Part shown: positions 1 to 11,330 of the stretch, one piece after another
Layout: every line of letters begins with the position of its first letter
How positions within the stretch are numbered: the stretch's first letter is position 1
Source: JAJRTE01 sp964418585
GTDB lineage: Bacteria; Myxococcota_A; UBA796; JAJRTE01
NCBI GenBank assembly: GCA_964418585.1
Contig: CAYQMG010000188.1
Location: 85,434 to 149,433 of the forward strand
Direction: 5' to 3'
Length of the DNA: 64,000 nucleotides
Program-made: the position numbers and the translations under genes
Notes under the pieces: model-generated
Told to the model about the DNA's origin: nothing
The model's database searches: none
Seen by the model: the letters and a program-made list of their open reading frames with translations, nothing else

Positions 1-2
1 AG

Positions 3-1841
3 GCCCAGGGCAGGCCCATGCCGCCTGACATGGCCCTCCAGATCGCCCTCCAGATCGCGGAAGGGCTCGGATATGCCCACACCGCTGAGGATGCGGACGG
101 CAGGCCGCTGCGGATGGTGCACCGAGACCTCAAGCCGTCCAACATCCTGATCAATGCCCATGGGGTTTGCAAGATCGCCGATTTCGGGGTGGCTCGAGCG
201 GAAAGCAACGTGCAGAAGACCGTGCTGGCGGGTGAGGTCAAGGGCACCGTCTACTACATGTCGCCGGAGCAGGCCCTGGGCCGGCGGGACATCGACGGGA
301 GGTCGGACCTCTACTCACTTGGATCGATTCTGTTCGAGTTGTTGACGAATGAGCGCCTCTATCCCCAGGAGAGCTATCTCGCCTGTCTCCGGATGGTCCA
401 GGACGGGCAGAATGCGGAGCAACTTCCCAAGGTGTTGGGCCTGGAACAGGGCCTTCATCTCTACCAACTCCTCAGCCGCATGCTCGCCTACGACCCGAAC
501 GACCGGCACCCCGACGCCTTCCACCTGGCTCGAGACATCCGCGAAGTGCTCAATCAGTTCAACCTCGAGTGGGAATTGTCGGACTATCTCAAACGGTTAC
601 TCCCAAACAGTCCGCTCGTGGTTCGGGGGACCACCAACAGCATTCAGGTAGGGTCCCCGCCGGCACGCCATGCGCTGCATGCCCCCCCGACCACACCACC
701 GCCGAACACGCCGTCTCTGAATCCTGCCGGGCCGTCGGCTCCGGTTCGAACGCCGCCGCCGAAAACCCCGCACCCGAGGACGCCACCGCCCCAGGCGGCC
801 ACTTCCGGCCAGACCTTGCCGCCTCGGGCCGGTCGAAAGAAAAAGGCATGGTGGCGTCGTCCCGAGGTGTGGATAGCGTTTTGGGTAGGAATCATCGCGG
901 TCGGCGCCGTTGGATTTCGGCTGGCCACAGGGGGAGGAACGCCGGTGGTCATTCGCTCGGTCCCTCCAGGAGCAACCTTGCGGGATGTCCAGGGCAACGT
1001 GCTTGGCACCGCACCGGCCCGCATCCGGGTGCCCCGGACCGGCATGGACATCGAAGCGGTCCTCGAGGGCTACGAGACCGCCGCCGCCCACTTGACCGGA
1101 TCGCGCCGTCAGCGGGACGTGTTGGTTCGACTCTCCCCTGTGCGTGGGAGCGTCCGGATCCAGGTGAATCCGGAGGACGCCACGGTCGCCTTGGATGGAA
1201 AGGCATTGAAGGGCAAGCCCCCATACGTGGTATCGGACCTCGCGGCCGGAAAACATGCTGTCTCCGTCTCCCGCTCGGGGTTTGTCGATCTCGAGAAGAC
1301 GTTCGAAATCGTCTCCTCCACCCCGGTTGAACTTGCACTCGAACTCGAGCGCAAGGCGAAACCATCGGGGGCAACGGCCGCCGGGAAGCAGCAATCGTCC
1401 CAGTCGACCGCGAAGCCCGGGGAGCCGGTGGCTGCACGCGCCACCCAGGGGAGCAAACCCGCCGCCGGGACCGCTGCCAAGCCTGTTGCACGCGCTGCCG
1501 GGACCTCGAAGGAAGGCACCGCATCGGCCCGCCCTTCTGCGACCACCTCGACCGCTTCCCGGACTCGCGAAAACGCCACCTCGAGCACGGCAAAGGCAAC
1601 CACCACGGGGACCACAGCGCAGCAGGAGAGCGGCTTCCTCACACTCAATGCCTACCCCTATGCCTACGTGGAGATCGACGGGGTCCGCATCAAGACCACT
1701 CCGCTCATTCGTCACAAGCTTGCCCCGGGTCCTCACAAGGTGACTCTCACCACCGAGGACGGCAGGGTGAAATCGCTGGACATTCAGATAGAACCTGGGA
1801 GAACATTCAAGGAGATCGTCCGATTCGACGCATCCCCATGA
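3..1841 (+). CDS. PEGA-domain Ser/Thr protein kinase, 5' partial
   Basis: C-terminal part of a transmembrane Ser/Thr kinase. The frame is open to the left edge, so the N-lobe (glycine loop, VAIK lysine) lies outside the window; the ATG at 18 is an internal Met. Counting from that Met, the catalytic loop HRDLKPSN (35-42), DFG (55-57) and the MSPEQ equivalent of APE (about 81-85) are canonical, so this kinase should be active. A Pro/Thr-rich linker (about 215-275) leads to one membrane segment (about 285-303). Two consecutive PEGA-like beta domains follow, then an Ala/Thr/Ser/Lys-rich linker and a last PEGA domain at the C-terminus, placing the sensor part in the periplasm. The next gene starts 6 nt after the stop, suggesting co-transcription. 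It is related in layout to the kinase at 37929-39680 but keeps the catalytic Asp that one lacks. Confidence 0.93.
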   Translation, partial: AQGRPMPPDMALQIALQIAEGLGYAHTAEDADGRPLRMVHRDLKPSNILINAHGVCKIADFGVARAESNVQKTVLAGEVKGTVYYMSPEQALGRRDIDGRSDLYSLGSILFELLTNERLYPQESYLACLRMVQDGQNAEQLPKVLGLEQGLHLYQLLSRMLAYDPNDRHPDAFHLARDIREVLNQFNLEWELSDYLKRLLPNSPLVVRGTTNSIQVGSPPARHALHAPPTTPPPNTPSLNPAGPSAPVRTPPPKTPHPRTPPPQAATSGQTLPPRAGRKKKAWWRRPEVWIAFWVGIIAVGAVGFRLATGGGTPVVIRSVPPGATLRDVQGNVLGTAPARIRVPRTGMDIEAVLEGYETAAAHLTGSRRQRDVLVRLSPVRGSVRIQVNPEDATVALDGKALKGKPPYVVSDLAAGKHAVSVSRSGFVDLEKTFEIVSSTPVELALELERKAKPSGATAAGKQQSSQSTAKPGEPVAARATQGSKPAAGTAAKPVARAAGTSKEGTASARPSATTSTASRTRENATSSTAKATTTGTTAQQESGFLTLNAYPYAYVEIDGVRIKTTPLIRHKLAPGPHKVTLTTEDGRVKSLDIQIEPGRTFKEIVRFDASP

Positions 1842-1847
1842 GGTCCC

Positions 1848-3578
1848 ATGAATCGTTCATCGTGCTTCCTCGTGCTCGCCTCGATGTTGGCGCTCCCGGT
1901 GACGGTGCCTGGTGCGCAAGCTCAGGATGAGACCGACGTGCCGCGTCCTCTCGTCCTGGACATGACCACGCTCACCAAGGACCCCCGGACCGAGGCGGTT
2001 CAGGCTCTTGTTTCGGAAAACACACCATTCGAGCCGGGAACATATCCCCTGCTGAGTGGCGCTTCGCCCGAGTTCCTCGAGCTGTTCCGCTGGCTCTACC
2101 CTGCTGATGGACACCTCGTGTGCGAGGAGACGGCCGGCTTGCAAGAAGTTCTGGAGCAGGCCCGGAGCATGGTGGTGGAACTGGAGTTGGATCGCGCCCT
2201 GGTGACGCTCCGGCGGGCGTTCGAGACGTTGCCCTGTCGTCACGAGCGGATTGAGCGGGAGGTGTTGCGGCGGATTTTTTACTTCGAGGGGATCGCGCGG
2301 TACTACGAGGGGGATGAGGCGGGGAGCGAGCGTGCGTTCCTGGCTTCGTTGGCCATCGATGCCGAATCGGGGCCGGTACCTGGGTTTCCTCCCGACATCA
2401 CCGAGATGTATGATCGGGCTGCGGCTCGCTTGCCCGAGTTGCCGGAGGTCCAGCTCGAGGTGGATGCGGCATTGAAGCAAGCCGGAGTTACGGTGGATGG
2501 AGCCCCTGTGCCGGAGCTGGACAGCCGGATCGCGCTTCGTCCCGGTTTTCATGTGGCGCAGGTATTCAACCAGGATGGGGTGGCGAGGACCGCCACGTTT
2601 TTCCTGGACGCCCGGGGTACGACTTCACTGGGGTCGTTGGTAGACATCATGCCTCCAGGTTCCACCTCGTATCTCAACGCCCTGTTTCGCACCTCAATTC
2701 AGCAACTTCGGCTGGAGCGGGCCCAGCGGACGGCCCTGGACGCCTATTGCCGTCTCCGGAATCATCCGTTCATCATTTTCGTGGTGGTTTCGGTGGACAC
2801 GGGTACCCAGGAGTTGGCGACCTATCTGCCGGGTGCGGGGCTGACGCCTGGTGTCCCGGACGGGTTGCAACCGTTGCCGCCGATGGTGAGGGAACCGGAG
2901 GAAGAGCGGAGTTCGGGGCGGTTGGGGTTCCTGGCACGGCGCAGGGAGCGCAAGCGGGAGGCCGAGGAAGCGAGGCGGGAGCAGATGCAGGCGGACGAGT
3001 CGGGGATCTCGTTCGGTGGGACCTCGTCGAAACCCTCCCCGGAGGCTCCGGTGGTGGTCACTCAGCCGGTGGAGCGGCCGGAGCGGACCGAGACGGCCGG
3101 TGTGCGGGGGCGTCGGGAGTGGGAACGCCGGACGGTCGCCCGGGTCGGTGTGGGCCGGACCGTGTACGAAGGGGAGGGGTTTGCCGGTCTGCTGCCGTCG
3201 ATCACGCTTCCCGTGGCCGGCGTGGTTGGGGTACACGTGGGCCTGTTCTATGGGACCGATTTTGGGACGCGAACGGACACCTTCCTGGGACTCTACGGGG
3301 TGCGTGTGGGTCCCGAATTTGCGGTTTGGACGGGCCGACTGGTGCCGCGATTGGGGCTGGGCGGCGCGTTCACGGCCGCACGAGTCATTGCCGTGGGGGA
3401 TGTGTCCAAGCTCCTGGTCGAGGGCACGCCGGAGGGGTGGGTGGGGCTGGACTACCTCTTCGAGGAGCGCATGCTCGTGGGACTGGAGCTGGGCGCGGGG
3501 TTCAGCCCTGGATTCACCAGCGGGGCCGCAGCCCACGGTTTGTGGCGGGGCTCCCTTACGGTCGGCTGGACCTGGTAA
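1848..3578 (+). CDS. secreted protein with probable outer-membrane barrel C-terminus
   Basis: Unrecognised 576-residue exported protein. Residues 1-26 form a signal peptide ending in an AQAQ-type cleavage site. The middle contains helical, repeat-like segments (about 85-190) resembling a TPR-type fold, then beta-rich sequence resembling a PEGA-type domain (about 195-260). A charged, Arg/Glu-rich linker follows (about 345-420). The last 150 residues alternate hydrophobic and Gly/aromatic residues and the protein ends in Trp, as outer-membrane barrels do. It starts 6 nt after the kinase stop, with GAGGT just upstream of the ATG, so it is probably expressed with the kinase and could be its envelope partner; that link is inferred from position only. 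Confidence 0.75.
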   Translation: MNRSSCFLVLASMLALPVTVPGAQAQDETDVPRPLVLDMTTLTKDPRTEAVQALVSENTPFEPGTYPLLSGASPEFLELFRWLYPADGHLVCEETAGLQEVLEQARSMVVELELDRALVTLRRAFETLPCRHERIEREVLRRIFYFEGIARYYEGDEAGSERAFLASLAIDAESGPVPGFPPDITEMYDRAAARLPELPEVQLEVDAALKQAGVTVDGAPVPELDSRIALRPGFHVAQVFNQDGVARTATFFLDARGTTSLGSLVDIMPPGSTSYLNALFRTSIQQLRLERAQRTALDAYCRLRNHPFIIFVVVSVDTGTQELATYLPGAGLTPGVPDGLQPLPPMVREPEEERSSGRLGFLARRRERKREAEEARREQMQADESGISFGGTSSKPSPEAPVVVTQPVERPERTETAGVRGRREWERRTVARVGVGRTVYEGEGFAGLLPSITLPVAGVVGVHVGLFYGTDFGTRTDTFLGLYGVRVGPEFAVWTGRLVPRLGLGGAFTAARVIAVGDVSKLLVEGTPEGWVGLDYLFEERMLVGLELGAGFSPGFTSGAAAHGLWRGSLTVGWTW

Positions 3579-3619
3579 CCTGGAATCCAGGAGTCGCGCA
3601 CCGGTTCCATCGTGCGTGC

Positions 3620-3648
3620 TGGACGGAACCGCCTGGTCGGGCTACACT
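3620..3648 (+). promoter_or_regulatory. possible sigma70-type promoter of uvrA
   Basis: TGGACG (3620-3625) and TACACT (3643-3648) are separated by 17 nt in the 116-nt gap before uvrA. Each hexamer matches 4 of 6 consensus positions. The predicted transcript would have a leader of about 40 nt. No LexA-type box is obvious nearby. Confidence 0.4.
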
Positions 3649-3694
3649 TCACCATTTTCCCGGAGAGTTTGGAAGTTGCGTTCCTGGGGTGTCC

Positions 3695-6517
<2,823 letters not shown>

Positions 6518-6529
<12 letters not shown>

Positions 6530-6546
6530 AACATCGTGATTAGATA
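6518..6546 (+). promoter_or_regulatory. possible sigma70-type promoter inside uvrA 3' end
   Basis: A perfect TTGACA (6518-6523) overlaps the last codons of uvrA and is followed after 17 nt by TAGATA (6541-6546, weak match). It would start transcription about 50 nt before the TPR gene and let it be expressed independently of uvrA. Confidence 0.42.
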
Positions 6547-6601
6547 CGCCGGAGTTGCGCGGGACCAGGAAAACCGCCCCCGGCACGAACCGGAGAGTGA
6601 G

Positions 6602-7900
6602 ATGGGTATCTTCGATTTCTTCAGGAAGAAGGATGCACGGTTCTTCCTCGAGCGCGCGCAGAAGGAGTTGGCGCGCGAGCAGTTTGCGTACGCGCGGGAC
6701 GACGCCCAGGAGGGTCTGGGCCACGAGGATCTGGACCCCGAGGTGGAGGCGGCGCTGCGGGAGGTGTTCACCGCTGCGGTGCGTGGGATCTGCAAGTTGA
6801 ATCTGGAGGAGGCGCGGTTGGCCCTCCAGTCCGGTGAGTTGACCCGGGCGAAGGAGTGCCTGGACACGGCTCGCGGTCATGCGCCGGATGACGAGACCCG
6901 GGCCGAGGTGGAGGCGCTGACGAGTGAGTTGCGGCTTGCCAGAACGCGGCGGCGTGAGGAGGCCGAGGCGGCGGAGGCCGGCCGTGCAGCGGAGGCGACG
7001 GAGGGGAGTGTGGACGACCAGTTCCAGGTCTACCTGGCCGCCCTTGCTCCGGACGTGGCCGAGGCCTACGCGCGGTTTGGTGAGACATTTGCCCGGGCAT
7101 ACGTTCACCTCAATTCAGGAGAGGCCAAAGAAGCGCTCGAGCTTCTCAACGAGGTCGAACCGGTGAATGAGGAGGCTGCCGGGTTGCTCGCCTTCGAGAA
7201 GGCTCGAGCCCTCCTGGCGGTCGGAGATTACGAGCGCGCACTCTACTGGCTGGACGTGACCGGAGCCATTCGGGGAGCTGCGCCCATCTTCCTGTCGGAT
7301 CATCCTTCCGTGGCCTACCTGCGGTACGAGGCGCTCCTCTATCTGGGCCGGCGCGAGGAGGCTGCCGAGGCGCTTCGAGTGGGCCTCAAGAGTCAGCCGG
7401 ACAGTGTCATTCTCAAGACCGCCCTGGCCGATCTCCTGATGCACCTGGAGCGACTCGACGAGGCCGAGCCGCTGGTGGAAGAAGGGCTGGCATGCAACCG
7501 CTCCGATCCCCAATCCCACGTGCTCAAGGCTCGGCTGTTGGTGGCCCGGGGAGACCGGGATGGGGCCATCGAGGTGTTGGAGAACGGCATCAAGACTTGC
7601 GGGTGCAATCCCGCAGCCCTTCCCAACCCGATCCTGGCTCGAGCACTCATCGAGATCTACGTCGAGGAGCAACGTCAACCCCGCCGGGTCGATACATTGC
7701 TCGGCCAGCTCTTCAGGGCGCAACAGGGCGAGGGGGACTGGTACGACCACTTCCTGGCCGCCAGATATCATCACTGGCAAGGAAACGACGAAAAGGCCCG
7801 CACGTTCGCCATGGAAGCGCTCCAGCGCCTGCCCGATCCCTCGGACCCCAGGCGAAAACAGGTTCAGGCGTTGCTTCCAGCAGAAGAAGGCACTGCATGA
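6602..7900 (+). CDS. tetratricopeptide repeat protein
   Basis: A 432-residue protein without signal peptide, so probably cytoplasmic. It begins MGIFDFFRKK and is helical throughout, with Ala/Leu/Glu-rich pairs of helices typical of TPR proteins (clear units at about 180-230, 235-290 and 300-350). TPR arrays serve as protein-binding scaffolds; no catalytic motif is seen. ATG 6602 is preceded by GGAGAG at a suitable distance, whereas the open frame upstream of it lacks a ribosome site. A cluster of Cys near residue 337 (CGCN) is the only unusual local feature. Function unknown beyond the repeat architecture. Confidence 0.85.
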   Translation: MGIFDFFRKKDARFFLERAQKELAREQFAYARDDAQEGLGHEDLDPEVEAALREVFTAAVRGICKLNLEEARLALQSGELTRAKECLDTARGHAPDDETRAEVEALTSELRLARTRRREEAEAAEAGRAAEATEGSVDDQFQVYLAALAPDVAEAYARFGETFARAYVHLNSGEAKEALELLNEVEPVNEEAAGLLAFEKARALLAVGDYERALYWLDVTGAIRGAAPIFLSDHPSVAYLRYEALLYLGRREEAAEALRVGLKSQPDSVILKTALADLLMHLERLDEAEPLVEEGLACNRSDPQSHVLKARLLVARGDRDGAIEVLENGIKTCGCNPAALPNPILARALIEIYVEEQRQPRRVDTLLGQLFRAQQGEGDWYDHFLAARYHHWQGNDEKARTFAMEALQRLPDPSDPRRKQVQALLPAEEGTA

Positions 7901-7978
7901 CACGGCCTCGCCCCGGCCCGCGTGGCCGGCAGCCATCCTCGAGGTGGGGATGGGAAGAAACTGCCGGATGAGTCGCGC

Positions 7979-10900
7979 TCAGTTGGTCGCACCTCCGACA
8001 GCCAGAACGGAACGTTCGGGGGATCCGTCGGACCGGGAGAGTCGAAACACCTGGAAAACATCAACGGCCTGGTGACGGTCTTCATCCTGGCTCCAGACCT
8101 CCACCACGTTGCTTCCTTCTTCCAGAGATACGGATTGGGAAAACGGGTAGCGAACTTTCCCGTCCTCGGTTCGCTGCCATGCGGCCGGGTCCACAACCTG
8201 GAACGAGATCTTTCGATCGTTGACGAACAGGTAGAGCGCATGGATCGAACGGTCGTCCGTCACCTCGCCCCGAACCACCACCGTGTCGTCCTCCCATGGG
8301 ACCTCCAGCTCGGGATAGGTCACCGTGACCAGCGGTGGTACCGCGTGGAACACGGCCTTGAACTCCTCTCCGCCAGAGAGCGGCCATGAATCGGACACCC
8401 AGTGGACTGCAGGCCCGGGAACCCAGCCGCTGGCCACGTCAGAGCCCATCGGCACCCGCACGCGAAACCACCCGGGGACCTTCCCGGTCACGTCCAGCAC
8501 CGCGTCGGTACTGGCCATCGCGAACGTCGGGCACTCCAGCGCCGCACAGCCGCGCAACTCCAGCGGCCGGTCGCCGTTGGCCGTGACCCGCCCCGGAGCC
8601 TCCTCGATCAGCCCGGGAAGTTCATCGTCCACCTCCAGCACGATGGAATCGCTGGGCGTGAACAGGAACCGTGCGTCTCCGGAGACGATTTCAGCCCGGA
8701 TGCGTCGGCCTCGGAAGCCGTGCCCCACGGAGAGGCTGAAGCGGCCCACCGCCCAGTCCCCGGCACCGATTTCGGGAATGTTCACCGTTCCTCGACGAAC
8801 CCGGACTTTCTTGGCTCCCTTGACCGAAAGTTTCGAGAACACCTTCTCCACCGGCTGGGTTCCCAGGTTCTGGAGAAACAGCAGAAGGTCGATCTCCTCC
8901 CCGGGTTGGATGCGCCCGTCTCCATTGCCTCGAGACATGCCCGTGCCGTCATCCACCACTGTCAACGTGTAGGCAAACCGGGGACTCGGCTGAGGGAGCA
9001 CGTGGACAGAAATCGCCACCTCGCCGGCCAACACCTCGGCATCCCGGAATACCCGCAGCTTCACCGGTTCCTTCAATGCGAACAAATTGGACGGAAATCG
9101 TACCGTCCGGGTGGCCGTGCGACGCTCACCCGGATCTATCCGGCCGAACAAACATTCGATCGCATTCAGGACCCCCAGGTCGCTTTCGGACTCGGTTCGC
9201 ACCTGGTATGCCGGGGTGTCTCCCACGTTCGAGACCGTCACGGTCAACTCAATCCGGTCTCCGGCCTGGACCGAACCGTCGGTGCCCAGGGAGAGCGTCG
9301 CCTTCAACTGCGGCGGCACGGTCTCCCGGCCTCGGCTCCAGTCGATGCCCGTGGCAGCGAACTGCCGGTCGATCCGGTCCGCCTGTTCTCGGGTAACAGT
9401 TTCCAGGAATCGAGTGGCCCCGGCCAGGGTGGCCGAACGGGTGGAGCGGCCGGCCTCCAGAAGGAGGTCCCGGCAGAACGCCACCTGGAAATCATCCTCG
9501 GGAACGTAGGTGTCGTCGTCGACGGACGGAGCGGTAGTATCCTCCCCTACCTCGTCCTCAGAGTCCGTTGTCCAGGAGGAGAACCGTTCCGCGCTGAAGT
9601 AGCGCACCACCGCCAAAGGATCCTCGAGCGCCTCGTCCTCCTGCTCCAGGTGGCTGTCCAGGTCGCTCTCGCGATAGACCACCGGGCTGGTGTAGAGGTG
9701 GGCCGATTTCTCGTCGAAGTGAACAGGCTCGAGCCGGATGTCGGGCGTGATGCCGAGGGACTGAATGGATTTTCTCCCTGGGGTGAGATACTTGGCCATG
9801 GTCAGCTTGAGTTTTGCATCGTTGGGATAGGAGTAGAGATTCTGCACCGACCCCTTGCCGAACGTGCGATCGCCGACCACCACGGCGCGGTCCAGGTTCT
9901 TGAGCGCGCCGGCCACGATCTCCGACGCCGACGCAGATTCGGCGTCCACGAGCACCACCATCGGATAGGGAGGCTCGGTCCCTCGAGACCGGGCCGCCTC
10001 GTCTTCCACTTCCCCGTCGATCCCTTTCACGGTCGACACGATGGTGCCCCGGTCCACGAAGGTGTCCGCGACCTCGATCGCCTGGGTGAGCGGTCCCCCG
10101 GGATTGCCGCGAAGGTCCAGAACCAGGCCTCTCAGCCCGCCGGATTCCGCATTCAGGCGCTCCAGTTCGGCATGCAGTTCCCGGGCCGTGTTGTGCTGGA
10201 ACGTTTTGATCCGGACGTATCCCACTCCGCCCCGGAGCGTCCAGCCTTTCACCGAGGGGATGTGGATTGTCTCTCGGATAATGGTGATACTGTGTGGGCG
10301 GTCCCACCCTTGCCGTTCCACCAGGATGGTCACCGGCGTTCGCACCGGCCCTCGGAGTTTGTCCACCGCCTCGTCAAGACTCATGTTGATGGTCGGTTCA
10401 TCCTCAATCTGGAGGATCCGATCTCCCGGTTTCAGGCCCGCTCGCGCCGCCGGCGTATCCGGCAATGTGGCGATGACGGTGATGCGTCGGTCCTCACCCC
10501 GAAGCGAGATCGTGATACCCAATCCCCCGAACTCGCCCTGAATCTGCACGTCCATGTCCCGCGCCATGTCGGGGGGAAGCAGGATGCTGTGAGGATCGAG
10601 CACGCTGAGAAAGCCGTTGATCGCAGCATACTCGATTTCCTGCATGGGCATGTCGGAATAGAGGTGCGCTTCCACGAACTCGAGGGCGGACCGGAGCGAG
10701 GTCACCACGTCATGGAGGGAATCGATATCTGCCAGTGGCAATGCGGTGTGCGCCGAGTCCACCGTGACCTCGAGCACACCCGCCGGGACATCGAGGTGGA
10801 ACAGGACCTCTGGAATGTCCCGCTCGATCTGCTCCAGGGCAGCCTCAAACATCTCGGCTGGGTGGATGCGATCCTTGTCCACGTAGTCTCGTTCGACCTG

Positions 10901-11134
10901 GAAGGCCACCTTTTGAAACAGATAGAGGTCCGACAGGCGATAGGATGAGGTGTCCCGAGCACCGTAGGAGGAGAAGAGCGGACTGCCCTCCCCCTGGTTG
11001 CCGTAGAGCGAGACGAACAGGAAGATGTTGACAAGCGTCAGCACGATGACCAGGGGTTTCAACGCAGAGGTCAGGTACTTCTCCCGACTGGTCAAAGCCG
11101 GCGCTCGTCGCCCGGGCGATCGATGCAAGCTCAT
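7979..11134 (-). CDS. S41-family C-terminal processing protease with long C-terminal extension
   Basis: A membrane-anchored tail-specific protease of 1051 residues, more than twice the usual 400-550 of CtpA proteins. One membrane segment lies at residues 27-44, so the rest faces the periplasm. A helical N-domain leads to a PDZ domain (about 195-285, motif GLGI) that binds substrate C-termini, then the S41 core with DLRGNPGG, the catalytic Ser in the SASASEI segment (about 400) and the catalytic Lys of FGKGSVQ (about 425). After about residue 530 come at least two CARDB-like or Ig-like beta domains and a final domain with the LYLFVNDRKI pattern. ATG 11134 follows a weak ribosome site; the promoter at 11142-11170 would start the mRNA almost at this codon. 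Confidence 0.93.
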   Translation of the reverse strand: MSLHRSPGRRAPALTSREKYLTSALKPLVIVLTLVNIFLFVSLYGNQGEGSPLFSSYGARDTSSYRLSDLYLFQKVAFQVERDYVDKDRIHPAEMFEAALEQIERDIPEVLFHLDVPAGVLEVTVDSAHTALPLADIDSLHDVVTSLRSALEFVEAHLYSDMPMQEIEYAAINGFLSVLDPHSILLPPDMARDMDVQIQGEFGGLGITISLRGEDRRITVIATLPDTPAARAGLKPGDRILQIEDEPTINMSLDEAVDKLRGPVRTPVTILVERQGWDRPHSITIIRETIHIPSVKGWTLRGGVGYVRIKTFQHNTARELHAELERLNAESGGLRGLVLDLRGNPGGPLTQAIEVADTFVDRGTIVSTVKGIDGEVEDEAARSRGTEPPYPMVVLVDAESASASEIVAGALKNLDRAVVVGDRTFGKGSVQNLYSYPNDAKLKLTMAKYLTPGRKSIQSLGITPDIRLEPVHFDEKSAHLYTSPVVYRESDLDSHLEQEDEALEDPLAVVRYFSAERFSSWTTDSEDEVGEDTTAPSVDDDTYVPEDDFQVAFCRDLLLEAGRSTRSATLAGATRFLETVTREQADRIDRQFAATGIDWSRGRETVPPQLKATLSLGTDGSVQAGDRIELTVTVSNVGDTPAYQVRTESESDLGVLNAIECLFGRIDPGERRTATRTVRFPSNLFALKEPVKLRVFRDAEVLAGEVAISVHVLPQPSPRFAYTLTVVDDGTGMSRGNGDGRIQPGEEIDLLLFLQNLGTQPVEKVFSKLSVKGAKKVRVRRGTVNIPEIGAGDWAVGRFSLSVGHGFRGRRIRAEIVSGDARFLFTPSDSIVLEVDDELPGLIEEAPGRVTANGDRPLELRGCAALECPTFAMASTDAVLDVTGKVPGWFRVRVPMGSDVASGWVPGPAVHWVSDSWPLSGGEEFKAVFHAVPPLVTVTYPELEVPWEDDTVVVRGEVTDDRSIHALYLFVNDRKISFQVVDPAAWQRTEDGKVRYPFSQSVSLEEGSNVVEVWSQDEDRHQAVDVFQVFRLSRSDGSPERSVLAVGGATN

Positions 11135-11141
11135 GAGAAAA

Positions 11142-11170
11142 AGTCTAGATTCCCGGCAGGTCAGTGTCAA
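11142..11170 (-). promoter_or_regulatory. sigma70-type promoter giving a near-leaderless CTP transcript
   Basis: On the minus strand, TTGACA (11170-11165) and TAGACT (11147-11142) are separated by 17 nt. The -10 box ends 7 nt before the ATG at 11134, so the transcript would begin at about the start codon. The lack of a Shine-Dalgarno sequence there agrees with leaderless translation. Confidence 0.6.
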
Positions 11171-11246
11171 TTGAAAACCCCTGCCCTGCTCCCCTGCGCC
11201 CACCCCTCCCCGAGGTTCTTGCTCAAGGGCGTCGATACGAAAACGC

Positions 11247-11275
11247 TTGACTTTTTGCTGCCCTCCTCAAAAAAT
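11247..11275 (+). promoter_or_regulatory. possible sigma70-type promoter of the PBP1A gene
   Basis: TTGACT (11247-11252), 17 nt, then AAAAAT (11270-11275). It sits in the 196-nt divergent region and predicts a leader of about 50 nt before the PBP gene. Confidence 0.45.
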
Positions 11276-11330
11276 TGGGCGCGGGCACGGGGAGTGCCTC
11301 GGCTGGCACGGAACAAACGGCGGAACATAG

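Noticed and set aside
2747..3694. N-terminal extension of UvrA
   Set aside because: Overlaps the upstream secreted-protein gene in another frame and encodes Gly/Arg-rich sequence without UvrA homology.
8402..10948. An 848-codon open frame on the + strand opposite the CTP gene
   Set aside because: Antisense to a gene with clear PDZ and S41 motifs; composition (Arg/His/Gly-rich) and lack of a ribosome site mark it as a GC-driven shadow.
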